The translations under genes were made by a program, and so were the position numbers. Positions 1-8,339 of a DNA stretch of 64,000 nt are shown one piece after another. The notes beneath the pieces are model-generated. The model saw only the letters and a program-made list of their open reading frames with translations, had not been told where the DNA came from and ran no database searches. The stretch is from Paenibacillus plantiphilus (lineage in GTDB: Bacteria; Bacillota; Bacilli; Paenibacillales; Paenibacillaceae), in the NCBI RefSeq assembly GCF_927798095.1, contig NZ_CAKMMF010000018.1, forward strand, positions 56,854 to 120,853, read 5' to 3'. Every line of letters begins with the position of its first letter. Position 1 is the stretch's first letter.

Positions 1-396
1 AATTCGACCCTTCAATCCGATTAATTCCACCACTTCGTCTATACGCTGACGGGTAATGCCCGGAACCATTCTGGAGTAATGAAGCAAATTCTGATAGCCG
101 GTCAAATATTTGTACATCTCCGGATTCTCAACAATCGCTCCAACGTGCCGAATCGCCTTCTCAAAATCTTGCCGAATGCTATTCCCCCGGATGATAACAT
201 CGCCTTCAGTCATGGAGATGAGTCCGACCATCATCCGAATCGTCGTCGTCTTGCCCGCTCCGTTCGGTCCTAGAAATCCAAATACTTCCCCTTCATTCAG
301 ATCAATGGAAAGATTGTCTATAATCTTTCTCTTATTCATGGTTTTGGTTACATTCTTTAATTGTACAATGGGCTCGTTACTTTTCTTCAATTCCAC
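1..396 (-). CDS. ABC transporter ATP-binding protein (3' part cut by window edge)
   Basis: This is the N-terminal 132 codons of an ABC ATPase. It runs leftward off the window, so the C-terminal part, with the signature and Walker B motifs, is not visible. The Walker A motif GPNGAGKTT lies near residue 48, after an N-terminal strand typical of drug- or antibiotic-export ATPases of the BcrA/YxlF type. The start is a GTG at 396 preceded by AGGAGGAATTCGG, a strong ribosome binding site. A permease partner would be expected outside the window. The substrate cannot be told from this fragment. Confidence 0.9.
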   Translation of the reverse strand, partial: MELKKSNEPIVQLKNVTKTMNKRKIIDNLSIDLNEGEVFGFLGPNGAGKTTTIRMMVGLISMTEGDVIIRGNSIRQDFEKAIRHVGAIVENPEMYKYLTGYQNLLHYSRMVPGITRQRIDEVVELIGLKGRI

Positions 397-559
397 CCGA
401 ATTCCTCCTGTTCAACAACGATCCTGCCGCGCCACCGGCTTCGTTTCCCATCCAATCTTATTTATTATACAGAACGGAGGAAACGATTGGAAGTTCCTTT
501 AGAGAAAATTAATACCCGCCTCTGCAGTGTGCTTACACTGCTTGAGACAGGCATCAGGA
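397..559. other. Short intergenic region
   Basis: The region separates the ABC ATPase start from the end of the small Cys-rich gene. A possible SD (CGGAGGAAACGA) before a TTG at about 488 on the plus strand opens a frame that then overlaps the 560-847 gene on the other strand. I do not call that frame a gene. Confidence 0.4.
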
Positions 560-847
560 TCAAGAATAGGCTGGCAAATAATTTGTTGTGTACAGAACCT
601 CAGGTACTGCAGCAGAATCGTTGTACTGGGTATTGGTCGGGATGTGCAGGACATTTCGTTTTCCTTGTCCGCTCATTGTTTCGGCGCACTCTAGCATATC
701 TTCCCTTGACAATGTACCACTGCAGGCTTTACAACAGCCCAGCGGATGAATTCCTCGGAAAAATCCGGTTCTAAACAATAGATCCGCTTCATGAAGAATA
801 CACATGCTGCCGCAGCTAACACAACAAAACCGATCCTTATCTTGCAT
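560..847 (-). CDS. Small Cys-rich (zinc-ribbon-like) protein of unknown function
   Basis: The product is 95 residues. The start ATG at 847 is chosen because AAAAGGAGAGG sits about 7 bases upstream; a longer in-frame start at 871 lacks this. The N-terminal half has two Cys clusters, CCVSCG near residue 7 and CCKAC near residue 40, with further Cys between and after them, which suggests a small metal-binding fold. I recognise no family. A palindrome resembling the operators of the EPS regulon lies 60 bases upstream at 906-920, so it may be co-regulated with the polysaccharide genes. The function is unknown. It could be a decayed fragment, but the good ribosome binding site argues for a real gene. 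Confidence 0.55.
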   Translation of the reverse strand: MQDKDRFCCVSCGSMCILHEADLLFRTGFFRGIHPLGCCKACSGTLSREDMLECAETMSGQGKRNVLHIPTNTQYNDSAAVPEVLYTTNYLPAYS

Positions 848-875
848 CTCTGTCCTCTCCTTTTCACCCATTTAT

Positions 876-890
876 TCTACTATATGTATC
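876..890. promoter_or_regulatory. Degenerate operator-like half site
   Basis: TCTACTATATGTATC keeps the right arm (GTATC) and spacing of the recurrent operator but has two mismatches in the left arm. It lies between the 847 start and the better site at 906-920. Confidence 0.3.
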
Positions 891-905
891 ATAAAACTTG
901 AATAT

Positions 906-920
906 GTTACACTTTGTATC
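906..920. promoter_or_regulatory. Operator-like palindrome upstream of the small Cys-rich gene
   Basis: GTTACACTTTGTATC matches the best copy of the family (GATACATTTTGTATC at 4795-4809) at 13 of 15 positions. Read on the minus strand it overlaps the spacer of a plausible promoter (TTGAGT, 17 bases, CATATT). The offset is not identical to the stronger sites at 3211 and 44622, so this one is less certain. Confidence 0.5.
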
Positions 921-1044
921 GTTACTCAATTACAATATGACAAATATCGAGGTTTGTCAATAGAGATCAGCAGATTGCTGGCTTATTTTGTCGTGAATAC
1001 GCTTACAACGCGTGATTTGAAAATAGTGTTCGCTGCTACCCATA

Positions 1045-2358
1045 TTAGCTGTGAACGCCCCGCATATTCGGTCTGCCTATCCCAACATAGTGGATGCCTG
1101 TTCCTGCAAGCTGGCTGGACTGGAATACGTTGCGGCCATCAATCAGAACCGGACGCTTCATGCAGCGAGCAAGCTCTTGCAGATCAACGGAGGCAAATTG
1201 CGGCCACTCCGTAATGAGACATACCGCTTCTGTCCCTTGAGCGGCTGCGAGCGGATCAGAAAACCAGCTCAGCGCAGGATGCTCCAGATGTTTGCGGAAA
1301 TTAAGCTCCCCTGCTGGATCGGTCAGATGCAAGAAAGCGCCTTCATTCAGCAGGTCGCCAGCAATATCCAGAGACGGTGAACAACGGACATCATCGGTAT
1401 GCGGCTTAAACGAAGCTCCCCAGAGCGCTATTCTTCTGCCTGCAAGCTCTCCCAGCTCCTCCGTAAGCAGACCTCTGATATGCTCTCGTTGGCTCTTATT
1501 CACTTCGATAACGGCTTTAAGAAGTTTGAAGCCGTGGCCGACGTTCCCTGCAATCTGCAGAAGCCCATTCGCATCCTTGTTTGGGAAGCACGCGCCCCCA
1601 TAGCCAATACCTGCCCTCAGATACGGAGAGCCGATCCGCCTGTCCAATCCCATCGCATGCGCGACAGTCACAATGTCTGCCCCGACGCCATCACAGAGAT
1701 TGGCCATTTCATTCATGAACGAAATCCTCGTCGCCAGAAAAGCATTGCAAGCATGCTTGATCATTTCTGCTGTGCGCCAATCGGTCTGAACGACCTGTTC
1801 GGTCAACGGCCGGTGCAGACCGGCTATAACCTCAGCCGCATTGGGATTGCTTGCTCCGATTACGATGCGCTCCGGCCTCATCGTATCGCTTGCCGCAGAG
1901 CCCTCCCGCATAAACGCTGGAACGGACACCACATCGAATGATTCTGTTGTTGTCTCAGCAATCCACTTGTTGATCCTTTCATTCGTCCCGATAGGTACAG
2001 TGCTCTTGGTCATCACGTAGGTATGGCCGGACAAATAGATGGCGAATGAGCGAACCGCCGCCTCCAAATCTTTTAAATCGCTTTCCCCATGAGGCAGTTG
2101 CGCTGTTCCTACTGCCAGTATGACGACATCCGCCGCAGCAACTGCAGTCATTGAGGTAGTGAAAAACAAGCGCTGCTCGGCAGTCTGCTGCAGCAGCAGA
2201 TCAGCAAGCCCTTCCTCATATATGGTTAAGCGGCCTGCTGACAATTCATTGATCTTCTCATCATCCCGATCGATACACACTACGCGATGACCGAGCTGTG
2301 CGAAGCAGATGCCCGTCGCTAACCCAACATGCCCCGTCCCGATAACCGCCATCTCCAC
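1045..2358 (-). CDS. UDP-glucose/GDP-mannose 6-dehydrogenase family protein
   Basis: The product is a 437-residue NAD-dependent nucleotide-sugar dehydrogenase, which would oxidise a UDP-hexose to the uronic acid. The N-terminal Rossmann motif GTGHVGLATG and the catalytic region GIGYGGACFP are both present. The GTG start at 2358 has GGGAGG eight bases upstream; an upstream extension to 2433 does not look family-like. Compared with the paralogue at 24257-25594 (GGSCFPKD), this protein has one extra Asn right after the catalytic CFP, giving CFPNKD. The insertion may alter substrate choice or activity. It sits downstream of the PilZ-like gene on the same strand, after a gap of about 100 bases. 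A role in polysaccharide precursor supply is inferred from the family and the neighbourhood. Confidence 0.88.
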   Translation of the reverse strand: MEMAVIGTGHVGLATGICFAQLGHRVVCIDRDDEKINELSAGRLTIYEEGLADLLLQQTAEQRLFFTTSMTAVAAADVVILAVGTAQLPHGESDLKDLEAAVRSFAIYLSGHTYVMTKSTVPIGTNERINKWIAETTTESFDVVSVPAFMREGSAASDTMRPERIVIGASNPNAAEVIAGLHRPLTEQVVQTDWRTAEMIKHACNAFLATRISFMNEMANLCDGVGADIVTVAHAMGLDRRIGSPYLRAGIGYGGACFPNKDANGLLQIAGNVGHGFKLLKAVIEVNKSQREHIRGLLTEELGELAGRRIALWGASFKPHTDDVRCSPSLDIAGDLLNEGAFLHLTDPAGELNFRKHLEHPALSWFSDPLAAAQGTEAVCLITEWPQFASVDLQELARCMKRPVLIDGRNVFQSSQLAGTGIHYVGIGRPNMRGVHS

Positions 2359-2461
2359 GTCTTGCGCCTCCCTGAAACTTATCCTGACCCCAATAGGCTT
2401 CTGCTGTACAGGGATGCCATATACGCCTGTCATACAGCCGGGCTAAGTAAGCGATTGCATT

Positions 2462-2923
2462 TCAACGCTTCATATCCAGATGATGCCCGACTTCCTTAAT
2501 CTGCTCAGACATGCGCCGATATAGAGCATGGATTCGCAATTGACGGGGCGACATCTCACGAAGCTTCTCACCCAATGCATGTATGATCGCGAGACTAAGG
2601 CGGCGGTCAGGGATGAATTCACAGCCGTACACGTACTGGTTCTCCTCCACGCGCCGCCATTTGACATTCCCGATCACACTGAACTGCCAGTCCCCCAATG
2701 TGATGATCGCACGGATAGCATAGTCATTGCTGACAGGGAACCGCAGATGGGTTTGAAACTGCATGCCATAAGGTCCCAGATCGTGAAGCAACACTCGCGT
2801 TGCACTCGACTCCGAGCTATTGCCCAGCACATCGATAATCGATATGGAAGCCTCTGCTCCGCTGCGAATTCGAATGCGCATATGCGTCCCCTTCACTGCG
2901 CTTCCATTGTCCTTCTTATTCAT
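2462..2923 (-). CDS. PilZ-like domain protein
   Basis: The 153-residue product has the beta-rich pattern of a PilZ domain. An Arg-rich strand (MRIRIRSG) comes first, then DLGPYGMQF resembling the DxSxxG motif with Gly in place of Ser, then strands ending in YGCEF. The C-terminal 50 residues are helical and basic. PilZ domains usually bind cyclic di-GMP and control polysaccharide synthesis. The imperfect motif means binding is uncertain. Two palindromic operators lie upstream (2968-2982 and 3211-3225), the second inside a good promoter, so it is probably part of the EPS regulon. It may be transcribed together with the dehydrogenase gene downstream. Confidence 0.65.
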   Translation of the reverse strand: MNKKDNGSAVKGTHMRIRIRSGAEASISIIDVLGNSSESSATRVLLHDLGPYGMQFQTHLRFPVSNDYAIRAIITLGDWQFSVIGNVKWRRVEENQYVYGCEFIPDRRLSLAIIHALGEKLREMSPRQLRIHALYRRMSEQIKEVGHHLDMKR

Positions 2924-2967
2924 GCTTGCTCAGCCTCTATCCCTATTATTTCAACACGAATTTTCCA

Positions 2968-2982
2968 GATACATTACGTATC
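2968..2982. promoter_or_regulatory. Operator-like palindrome, proximal to the PilZ gene
   Basis: GATACATTACGTATC has two perfect arms (GATAC/GTATC) separated by five bases. It is 45 bases upstream of the 2923 start and directly downstream of an A+T-rich -10-like TATATT on the minus strand. Confidence 0.7.
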
Positions 2983-3203
2983 GAATATAATAAAACACTG
3001 CTTCATAATAAGCATATAACCCTCTCGCAATTGCGTCCCCTCAGCTGGTTGATTATGAATCCCCTTCTATTTTCCCTCTATCGAATTCCGCCTCTCTACT
3101 GAAATAACAGCTATTTAACTGGACAAGCATCCGTAACTTCCTCAATAGATATACCATAGGAGCAGACATGAATGCCTACTCCAATGATTTTCATTTCCTT
3201 TAT

Positions 3204-3232
3204 AATTTATGATACATAACGTATCATGTCAA
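3204..3232 (-). promoter_or_regulatory. SigA-type promoter with operator in the spacer (PilZ gene)
   Basis: On the minus strand there is TTGACA (3227-3232), exactly 17 bases, then TAAATT (3204-3209). The 15-base palindrome GATACATAACGTATC at 3211-3225 lies centred in the spacer with one base on each side. The same geometry occurs at 4901-4929 and 44615-44643. Transcription would run left toward 2923 with a leader of roughly 270 bases. Confidence 0.72.
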
Positions 3233-3258
3233 GCGTTATTTTATATTTTCATATCCTT

Positions 3259-3765
3259 TCAATCGCCCTCTGCCTTCTCCACATATGACCATAGCATTCG
3301 CCATTCCCCTGATTCCCATACCGCATAGCAGGGCTGAACAAGCTCAAAGTTCCCGAATGGAGTTTGAAAGGCTTGGGTGACGATAATCTCGTACGCCTCG
3401 GCGAAAGGAGCTGCCTCCTTATTCATTCGCCAGTCGATGAGCAGCTTCGGCTCGCTGGTGCTGAATTGAAAGGTCTTCACCCCATAATCCTGCATTGTAA
3501 TGTGGGCGCGACGTTGAATATAGGCCGACTTATTGAAATAAGCTTCCATCAGCGGATGAAACAGCTCCCACGAGCTTCCGAAATCACCTGCTTGCTCGAA
3601 TGCATAGAACTTCTTCACAAGCTGCAGCGCTTCAGGATCATCGCTTTCGCTTGCAGTGAACAGCGAGACTGCATTATGCCACATCATCCATCCAATAACG
3701 GCAACCATTAGACCGACAAGCAGCTTTAATCTCAGCGGACCTGCACGTCGCCTTCTTCTCAGCAT
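3259..3765 (-). CDS. Small membrane-anchored protein, NTF2/SnoaL-like
   Basis: The product is 168 residues. A basic N-terminus (MLRRRRRAG) is followed by one membrane segment at about residues 15-33. The outer domain is alpha plus beta with the feel of an NTF2-like fold: an early FYAFEQAGDFGSSWELFHP helix pair and late strands. AAGGAGG stands 7 bases before the ATG. It follows the LCP gene by about 70 bases on the same strand with no terminator between, so it is likely co-transcribed with it. The exact function is unknown. Its context suggests a cell-surface accessory protein for wall or polysaccharide attachment. Confidence 0.7.
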   Translation of the reverse strand: MLRRRRRAGPLRLKLLVGLMVAVIGWMMWHNAVSLFTASESDDPEALQLVKKFYAFEQAGDFGSSWELFHPLMEAYFNKSAYIQRRAHITMQDYGVKTFQFSTSEPKLLIDWRMNKEAAPFAEAYEIIVTQAFQTPFGNFELVQPCYAVWESGEWRMLWSYVEKAEGD

Positions 3766-3834
3766 AATGCGACCTCCTTACCCTGACGCTATTACACTCT
3801 ATGAGACAAGGCCTGAATTTATACCGCGGCCTGA

Positions 3835-4776
3835 TTATTGTCCCGCATTCAAATGCTTCTTAAGCTGGCTGTGAATGCGGTCCCGCTCCGCCGCGTCTAC
3901 GATGTAATACCAAATGCTATGAATCATTTGCCCCTTGCCTTTAATCTCAACCGTCTTGATCTCTTGAATGTTCGAGCTGTAATCACTTATAAATGTTTTC
4001 AAATCCTCGAATGATAGATTGGTCTTAATGCTGTCTCCGACTTCATTCAACAAATCCTGCACACGGGTCAGAGTAGACAGGCTCATTGAGCTGCGCATAA
4101 TTTGTTGAAGAATTTCGCGCTGCCGGCCATTGCGGCCAAGATCTCCTTTAGGATCATCATAGCGCATGCGAGAGTACAGCAGAGCTTCTGAGCCATTCAG
4201 AGACAGATCGCCCTTCTTGAACTGATGTCCATTGATTGTAAAAGAGAGCGGATTATCGACCTTCACGCCGCCGATCAAATCAATCAATCTTGCAAAACCC
4301 TCCATATTAACCTTCATATAATAATCGATGGGATAATCGAGGAAATGCTCTACCGTGTGGATTGACATCTCAATACCGCCGAATGCGTACGCATGATTAA
4401 TTTTGTCCTCTCCGGAGCGGCCGACAATTTCCGTCCTTGTATCCCTCGGGATGTTGAACATTAGCATCGACTTCCTGGTTGGATTAACAGACAGCACAAT
4501 CATAGTATCGGAGCGTCCCCGGTCATTCTTCCGCTCGTCAACGCCGAGAACCAGCACGGTGAAGGAATCTCTGTTCTCTAGCTGGACAGGCTTCACCCGA
4601 AGCTTGACCTCGGGGTCCTTGCTTTGATAAACAGGTTTAGCTGCTTCCTCATAGATTTGGGCGGCAACCTTCTCGACCGAAGCATATAAATACCAGACAT
4701 AGCCACCCGTCAATAGCAGGGAGAAAAGAAAGATGGAACCTGACCAAACGATGATTTTTTTCCATGTACGGTTCAT
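3835..4776 (-). CDS. LytR-CpsA-Psr (LCP) family glycopolymer ligase
   Basis: The product is 313 residues. A short cytoplasmic tail and one membrane helix (about residues 9-31) precede an extracellular LCP domain. Typical motifs are LVLGVDER, GRSDTMIVLSVNP, NIPRDTR and HAYAFGG, and the Arg/Asp residues for pyrophosphate binding are present. LCP enzymes move undecaprenyl-pyrophosphate-linked polymers onto peptidoglycan, so it is a candidate to anchor the polysaccharide made by the 24-44 kb operon. The ribosome binding site AAAGGAGACATT overlaps the end of a perfect palindrome (4795-4809), implying control with the EPS genes. It is divergent from the APS kinase gene. Confidence 0.93.
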   Translation of the reverse strand: MNRTWKKIIVWSGSIFLFSLLLTGGYVWYLYASVEKVAAQIYEEAAKPVYQSKDPEVKLRVKPVQLENRDSFTVLVLGVDERKNDRGRSDTMIVLSVNPTRKSMLMFNIPRDTRTEIVGRSGEDKINHAYAFGGIEMSIHTVEHFLDYPIDYYMKVNMEGFARLIDLIGGVKVDNPLSFTINGHQFKKGDLSLNGSEALLYSRMRYDDPKGDLGRNGRQREILQQIMRSSMSLSTLTRVQDLLNEVGDSIKTNLSFEDLKTFISDYSSNIQEIKTVEIKGKGQMIHSIWYYIVDAAERDRIHSQLKKHLNAGQ

Positions 4777-4794
4777 TAGTAATGTCTCCTTTAT

Positions 4795-4809
4795 GATACA
4801 TTTTGTATC
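4795..4809. promoter_or_regulatory. Perfect operator palindrome before the LCP gene
   Basis: GATACATTTTGTATC, 19 bases upstream of the LCP start, is the best copy of the recurring motif. It resembles, from memory, operators described for XRE-type phage repressors such as B. subtilis Xre. It overlaps a possible -10 (TATCAT on the minus strand) and abuts the ribosome binding site. Confidence 0.75.
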
Positions 4810-4900
4810 ATTGATGTCGTAAAAACGCCTTCCCTGCTCATATCACTCGATAACCTTTCGTTTATGCTGAATTTTAGCGGTATGCAAGCAAAATACAGGA

Positions 4901-4929
4901 TTGACATGCTACTATTTGTATCATAAAGT
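4901..4929 (+). promoter_or_regulatory. SigA-type promoter with operator in the spacer (APS kinase gene)
   Basis: TTGACA (4901-4906), a 17-base spacer and TAAAGT (4924-4929) precede the 4965 start. The spacer holds GCTACTATTTGTATC (4908-4922), which matches the best operator at 12 of 15 positions. The layout is the same as in the EPS and PilZ promoters. Confidence 0.72.
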
Positions 4930-4964
4930 ATGGATAAGAACGATTGAGATAGGAGGAACACGCT

Positions 4965-5597
4965 ATGAAAACAAGCTCGGCCCGAGAAACGAAGCCGCAT
5001 AAGAGCAGCAATATTACGTGGTCTAATTCTATTGTTACAAGAGAGGAGCGTTGCGCGCTTAACAAGCATGGAAGCTGTGCGCTCTGGCTGACCGGATTAT
5101 CAGGCTCCGGCAAGTCCACAATCGCCTTCGCAATTGAGAAGGAGCTGTATCGGCATCATATTAACTCTTATGTACTTGATGGGGATAATATTCGGCATGG
5201 ATTGAATCGGGATCTAGCGTTTACGGAGGAGGATCGCGCTGAGAATATCCGTAGAATCGGCGAGGTATCCAAGCTGTTCGTTGATGCAGGAATGGTCGTC
5301 ATCGCCGCCTTCATCTCACCTAACGAGGGCGACCGGGCTACAGTTAAAGAGCTGTTCTTGCCCCATGATTTTATTGAAATTTATATCAAATGCTCGTTGG
5401 AAGAATGCGAGCGAAGAGATCCCAAAGGTCTGTACCGACAAGCAAGGAACGGAAGCATCCCTAATTTTACCGGCATCTCGGCTCCTTATGATGTTCCTGT
5501 AAACCCCGCTATTACCATCGATACTGAACAGCTTTCCGTCGAACAGGCTGTACAGCTTGTCCTCGATTATTTGAAGCTGAGGCACGATATCGCCTAG
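4965..5597 (+). CDS. cysC: Adenylylsulfate (APS) kinase
   Basis: The product is 210 residues. It phosphorylates adenosine 5'-phosphosulfate to PAPS, the universal sulfate donor. The P-loop GLSGSGKST is near residues 44-52, followed by the family motifs [14 protein letters not shown] and [10 protein letters not shown]. Length and motif order fit stand-alone CysC. TAGGAGGAACACGCT precedes the ATG. No sulfate-assimilation genes (ATP sulfurylase, PAPS reductase) are adjacent. Instead it has an EPS-type operator in its promoter, and a sulfotransferase gene lies at 22488-23738 behind a similar operator. This suggests PAPS made for a sulfation reaction rather than for cysteine synthesis. Confidence 0.93.
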   Translation: MKTSSARETKPHKSSNITWSNSIVTREERCALNKHGSCALWLTGLSGSGKSTIAFAIEKELYRHHINSYVLDGDNIRHGLNRDLAFTEEDRAENIRRIGEVSKLFVDAGMVVIAAFISPNEGDRATVKELFLPHDFIEIYIKCSLEECERRDPKGLYRQARNGSIPNFTGISAPYDVPVNPAITIDTEQLSVEQAVQLVLDYLKLRHDIA

Positions 5598-5628
5598 AGC
5601 CCCCACACACTCCCCATCTGCCCCGACA

Positions 5629-5672
5629 AAGAAGCCCCCGGTCCCACTGCGATGTGGTCCCAGAGGCTTCTT
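5629..5672. terminator. Bidirectional terminator between convergent cysC and Calx-beta genes
   Basis: AAGAAGCC (5629-5636) pairs with GGCTTCTT (5665-5672), with a second inner stem around CCCAC/GTGG. It lies between two convergent genes and has A and T tracts on the two sides. Confidence 0.75.
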
Positions 5673-5720
5673 CTTCACACTCACGCTATGACAGCAGCGC
5701 AGCAGGAGCCGAGCTGCTAT

Positions 5721-8006
5721 TTAAAACAAATGATCCGTATCATAGATAACAACTTTCTGATTCGAAACCGGACCCAATGTTGCCCCGCCTGTCGGGTTGG
5801 ACAGCTTGATCGTGAACGATTCCAGATTATCGACGATTGCATCGTCTAGAATTGTTACAACAAACGACTTCACCGTCTCTCCCGCATTGAAGGTCAGCGT
5901 GCCGGAGGCTGCCACGTAATCCTGTCCTGCGGTCGCTGTTTTGGCGACGAGATTGTATTGAACTGTTACCGTGCCGCTTGATCCGTTTCCGCGCAACACC
6001 TTCACTTTGATAGGTCCGGTTTCCTCAATGGCATAATAGTTGGCTGTTTCAAAGGACAGCTTGCCCGCTAGGCCATCGTTATCCTTGATTGTAATTTGGG
6101 TCGTGACCGGATATCCGAGCGCCGCCCCGCCTGTTGGGCTGCTCAGCTGGACGGTAAACTTCTCATTCCCCTCGACAGCACTGTCATCGATAATCGGTAT
6201 CGCGATCGTGCGCTCCAATTCGTTCTCGGCGAAGGTCAGAGTCCCCGTCGAGCTTACAAAATCGCTGCCTCCAGTGGCTGTGCCGTCATAGACAGAATAA
6301 ACGACCGACGCAACACCGCTAACATCCCTATAGGCGCTGTCACGGCTAACCGTTACATAGATCTGCCCAGCTCCCTCATTGATCTCTGAAGAAGCGCTCG
6401 CAAAGTGGAACTTGCCCGGAGTAGGCCCTGTTGGAGAATCAACGATCGTTACCGGCACAGTACTGCTCGCATTCGTGCCCGCTCCGCTAGAGTCCCCAAT
6501 CGCAAGCTCAAGTGTGAAGGTTTCGTTGCCTTCCACAAAAGGATCCTCATAAATATCAACCGTTATCGCAGCCTCAGTCTGTCCATCGCCAAACAGGATG
6601 CTGCCTGTCATGTAGCCGAAAAAATAATCGTTAGTCTCTACTGCGCTGCCTGATTGATCTTTAACGTATACAGTCACCTCGCCGCTGGAGCCGCCTGTGC
6701 GTATAATCTTGAATGAGACCTTGCCTGAATCCTCATCAACAGAATAACTGGATTGTTCAAATTGAAAGGTTCCAGCTTGAACATTCTCATTATCCTGCAG
6801 CTTAACCTTGAAGGATGGAATGGCCCCCAGCTCGGCGCCGCTGGATGGGTTGCTAAGCACAATACTGAAATCTTCTTCGCCTTCGCTTAAAGAATCATCA
6901 AGCAGTACAATGCCGACCTGCTTCATCGTCTCTCCCGGCTGGAACGTCAGCGTCCCGCTCTTGGCTGTGTAGTCAAGTCCAGCAATTGCCGTCCCGTTAA
7001 CTGTCGCGTAGTCTACTGTTACTTGTCCAGATAGACTTCCAGTTCGTGCAATGGAAATATAATAGGGTCCGCCCTCTACGTAATCGTAATTCTCAGGCAC
7101 TTCTTCTTCAGCAAATACATAGGACAGCTTCGCTTTAATATTACCGGCATCATTATCCAGAATGCCAACTCTCTTGGAGGAGGCTGTTCCGTCAATGTAG
7201 GCGCCGCCAGTAGCATTGGTCAGCTTCACATCGAAGCGCTCGATTCCCTCTGCCGCGCTATCCTCCAGAATTGGAATCGTGATCGTTTTCACAGCTTCGC
7301 CTGTTCCGAAGGTCAGCGTTCCGCTAACGGCCGTATAATCCACTCCTGCCGTCGCATCTCCGGCCACTCCTGTTGGTGCTGTATAATAATCAACCGTCAC
7401 ATCATGCTCCCAATTCGGATTGCCAGCGCGGTAAACAGCAACTGTAACAACGCTCTCCGATTCGCTGACTTCATATACCGCATTCTTCTTGAAGGAGAAA
7501 GTGCCCGGAGATGGGGCCGGATCATCCTCAACAATGGTTACCTCTAATGTCGTAATCGCTCCGAGAATATAGCCTTCTGTCGGATTAGTCAGCGTTACCG
7601 TGAAGGTTTTATCTCCCTCATAATTGCTGTTGTCCAGTACTTTGAAATTCAAATAAGCGCGTCCGATAGTATCGAATTGCAGTTGATACGAATCAAACTC
7701 AAAATCGACCCCTTCGATTGCCGTTCCGCTTGTCACCGTGAAATCAACAGTCGGAATATGTATTTCGCCATCTGTTGTCTCCAGATTAAGTATAATCCAA
7801 ACATTATAATATGGGTTCGATTCCAAGCTTTCCAGATCACGCTCATAGACAGATGCAGCCCCATATTGAAAACCGATTACCCCTGCAGGTGTCCCTGACG
7901 CATTTGCCGTTTGACCAAAGCCGGGCAATACCAAGAGCTGGAGAACAGCAGCCACAAGCAGAATTGCCAACCCGCGATTCAATTTTTGAAGACACCATGT
8001 ATTCAT
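5721..8006 (-). CDS. Secreted protein with six Calx-beta repeats
   Basis: The product is 761 residues. A signal peptide (hydrophobic stretch about 13-30, cleavage near ANAS at 34-37) is followed by six tandem Calx-beta domains of about 115-125 residues. Each has the hallmarks DYTAxSGTLTF, an acidic DDSxxEGxExF and a terminal DND-type calcium ligand cluster. No LPXTG, SLH or other wall-anchor motif is visible, so the protein is probably released or held by calcium and polysaccharide. It is a close relative of the next gene (8340-10886), and both end in D-x-DHL. Located beyond the lasso and beta-helix genes on the same strand, it is probably an adhesin or matrix protein of the EPS. Confidence 0.85.
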   Translation of the reverse strand: MNTWCLQKLNRGLAILLVAAVLQLLVLPGFGQTANASGTPAGVIGFQYGAASVYERDLESLESNPYYNVWIILNLETTDGEIHIPTVDFTVTSGTAIEGVDFEFDSYQLQFDTIGRAYLNFKVLDNSNYEGDKTFTVTLTNPTEGYILGAITTLEVTIVEDDPAPSPGTFSFKKNAVYEVSESESVVTVAVYRAGNPNWEHDVTVDYYTAPTGVAGDATAGVDYTAVSGTLTFGTGEAVKTITIPILEDSAAEGIERFDVKLTNATGGAYIDGTASSKRVGILDNDAGNIKAKLSYVFAEEEVPENYDYVEGGPYYISIARTGSLSGQVTVDYATVNGTAIAGLDYTAKSGTLTFQPGETMKQVGIVLLDDSLSEGEEDFSIVLSNPSSGAELGAIPSFKVKLQDNENVQAGTFQFEQSSYSVDEDSGKVSFKIIRTGGSSGEVTVYVKDQSGSAVETNDYFFGYMTGSILFGDGQTEAAITVDIYEDPFVEGNETFTLELAIGDSSGAGTNASSTVPVTIVDSPTGPTPGKFHFASASSEINEGAGQIYVTVSRDSAYRDVSGVASVVYSVYDGTATGGSDFVSSTGTLTFAENELERTIAIPIIDDSAVEGNEKFTVQLSSPTGGAALGYPVTTQITIKDNDGLAGKLSFETANYYAIEETGPIKVKVLRGNGSSGTVTVQYNLVAKTATAGQDYVAASGTLTFNAGETVKSFVVTILDDAIVDNLESFTIKLSNPTGGATLGPVSNQKVVIYDTDHLF

Positions 8007-8058
8007 TCGAAAACCTCCTATAATTTTATCATCCGCTTGCTTTCGATATACACTGCAA

Positions 8059-8222
8059 GATTGAAATGAACAAATAGGCCGCTGCGCTGGGGAATGTTCT
8101 TACGATCGCTGTTGTTCCCGGAATTCTTCAATTTAATTGATTCATGGTGGAATTCCGGGAACAAAGGCGAGCGCTGACGCTTCTCCAGAAACATTCCCCT
8201 GCTCCGCTCTGTTGTTCTTTCT
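8059..8222. repeat. Palindromic repeat element, family R1 copy 1
   Basis: An outer arm GGGGAATGTTCTTACGATCG and inner stem GTTCCCGGAATTC pair with GAATTCCGGGAAC and a right arm ending in AAACATTCCCC. The outer flanks TGAACAA and TTGTTC are also inverted. Near-identical copies lie at 13133-13275 and 20377-20544, and a diverged one at 63030-63175. It occupies the gap between the two Calx-beta genes. No open frame is supported inside. Confidence 0.85.
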
Positions 8223-8254
8223 TAAGTTCAACTACTATAAAGTGCCAATGAAAA

Positions 8255-8289
8255 GGCCGAGCAAGGGGCAGATTCCCCTCCACTCGACC
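8255..8289 (-). terminator. Rho-independent terminator after the second Calx-beta gene
   Basis: On the minus strand GGTCGAG and GGGG pair with CCCC and CTCGGCC, followed by TTTTC. It lies 50 bases past the stop of 8340-10886. The 5721-8006 gene may therefore need its own promoter. Confidence 0.65.
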
Positions 8290-8339
8290 TATTCATCACT
8301 GCAGTTTGCATGGGGTAGACCCATCCCAAGCCTGATACT

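Noticed and set aside
488..774. Plus-strand gene starting at TTG after CGGAGGAAACGA
   Set aside because: It overlaps the better supported minus-strand Cys-rich gene by more than 200 bases and its translation resembles nothing known.
5738..5752. CCGTATCAT as an operator copy
   Set aside because: It lies inside the end of a coding region, away from any start, and lacks the second arm.
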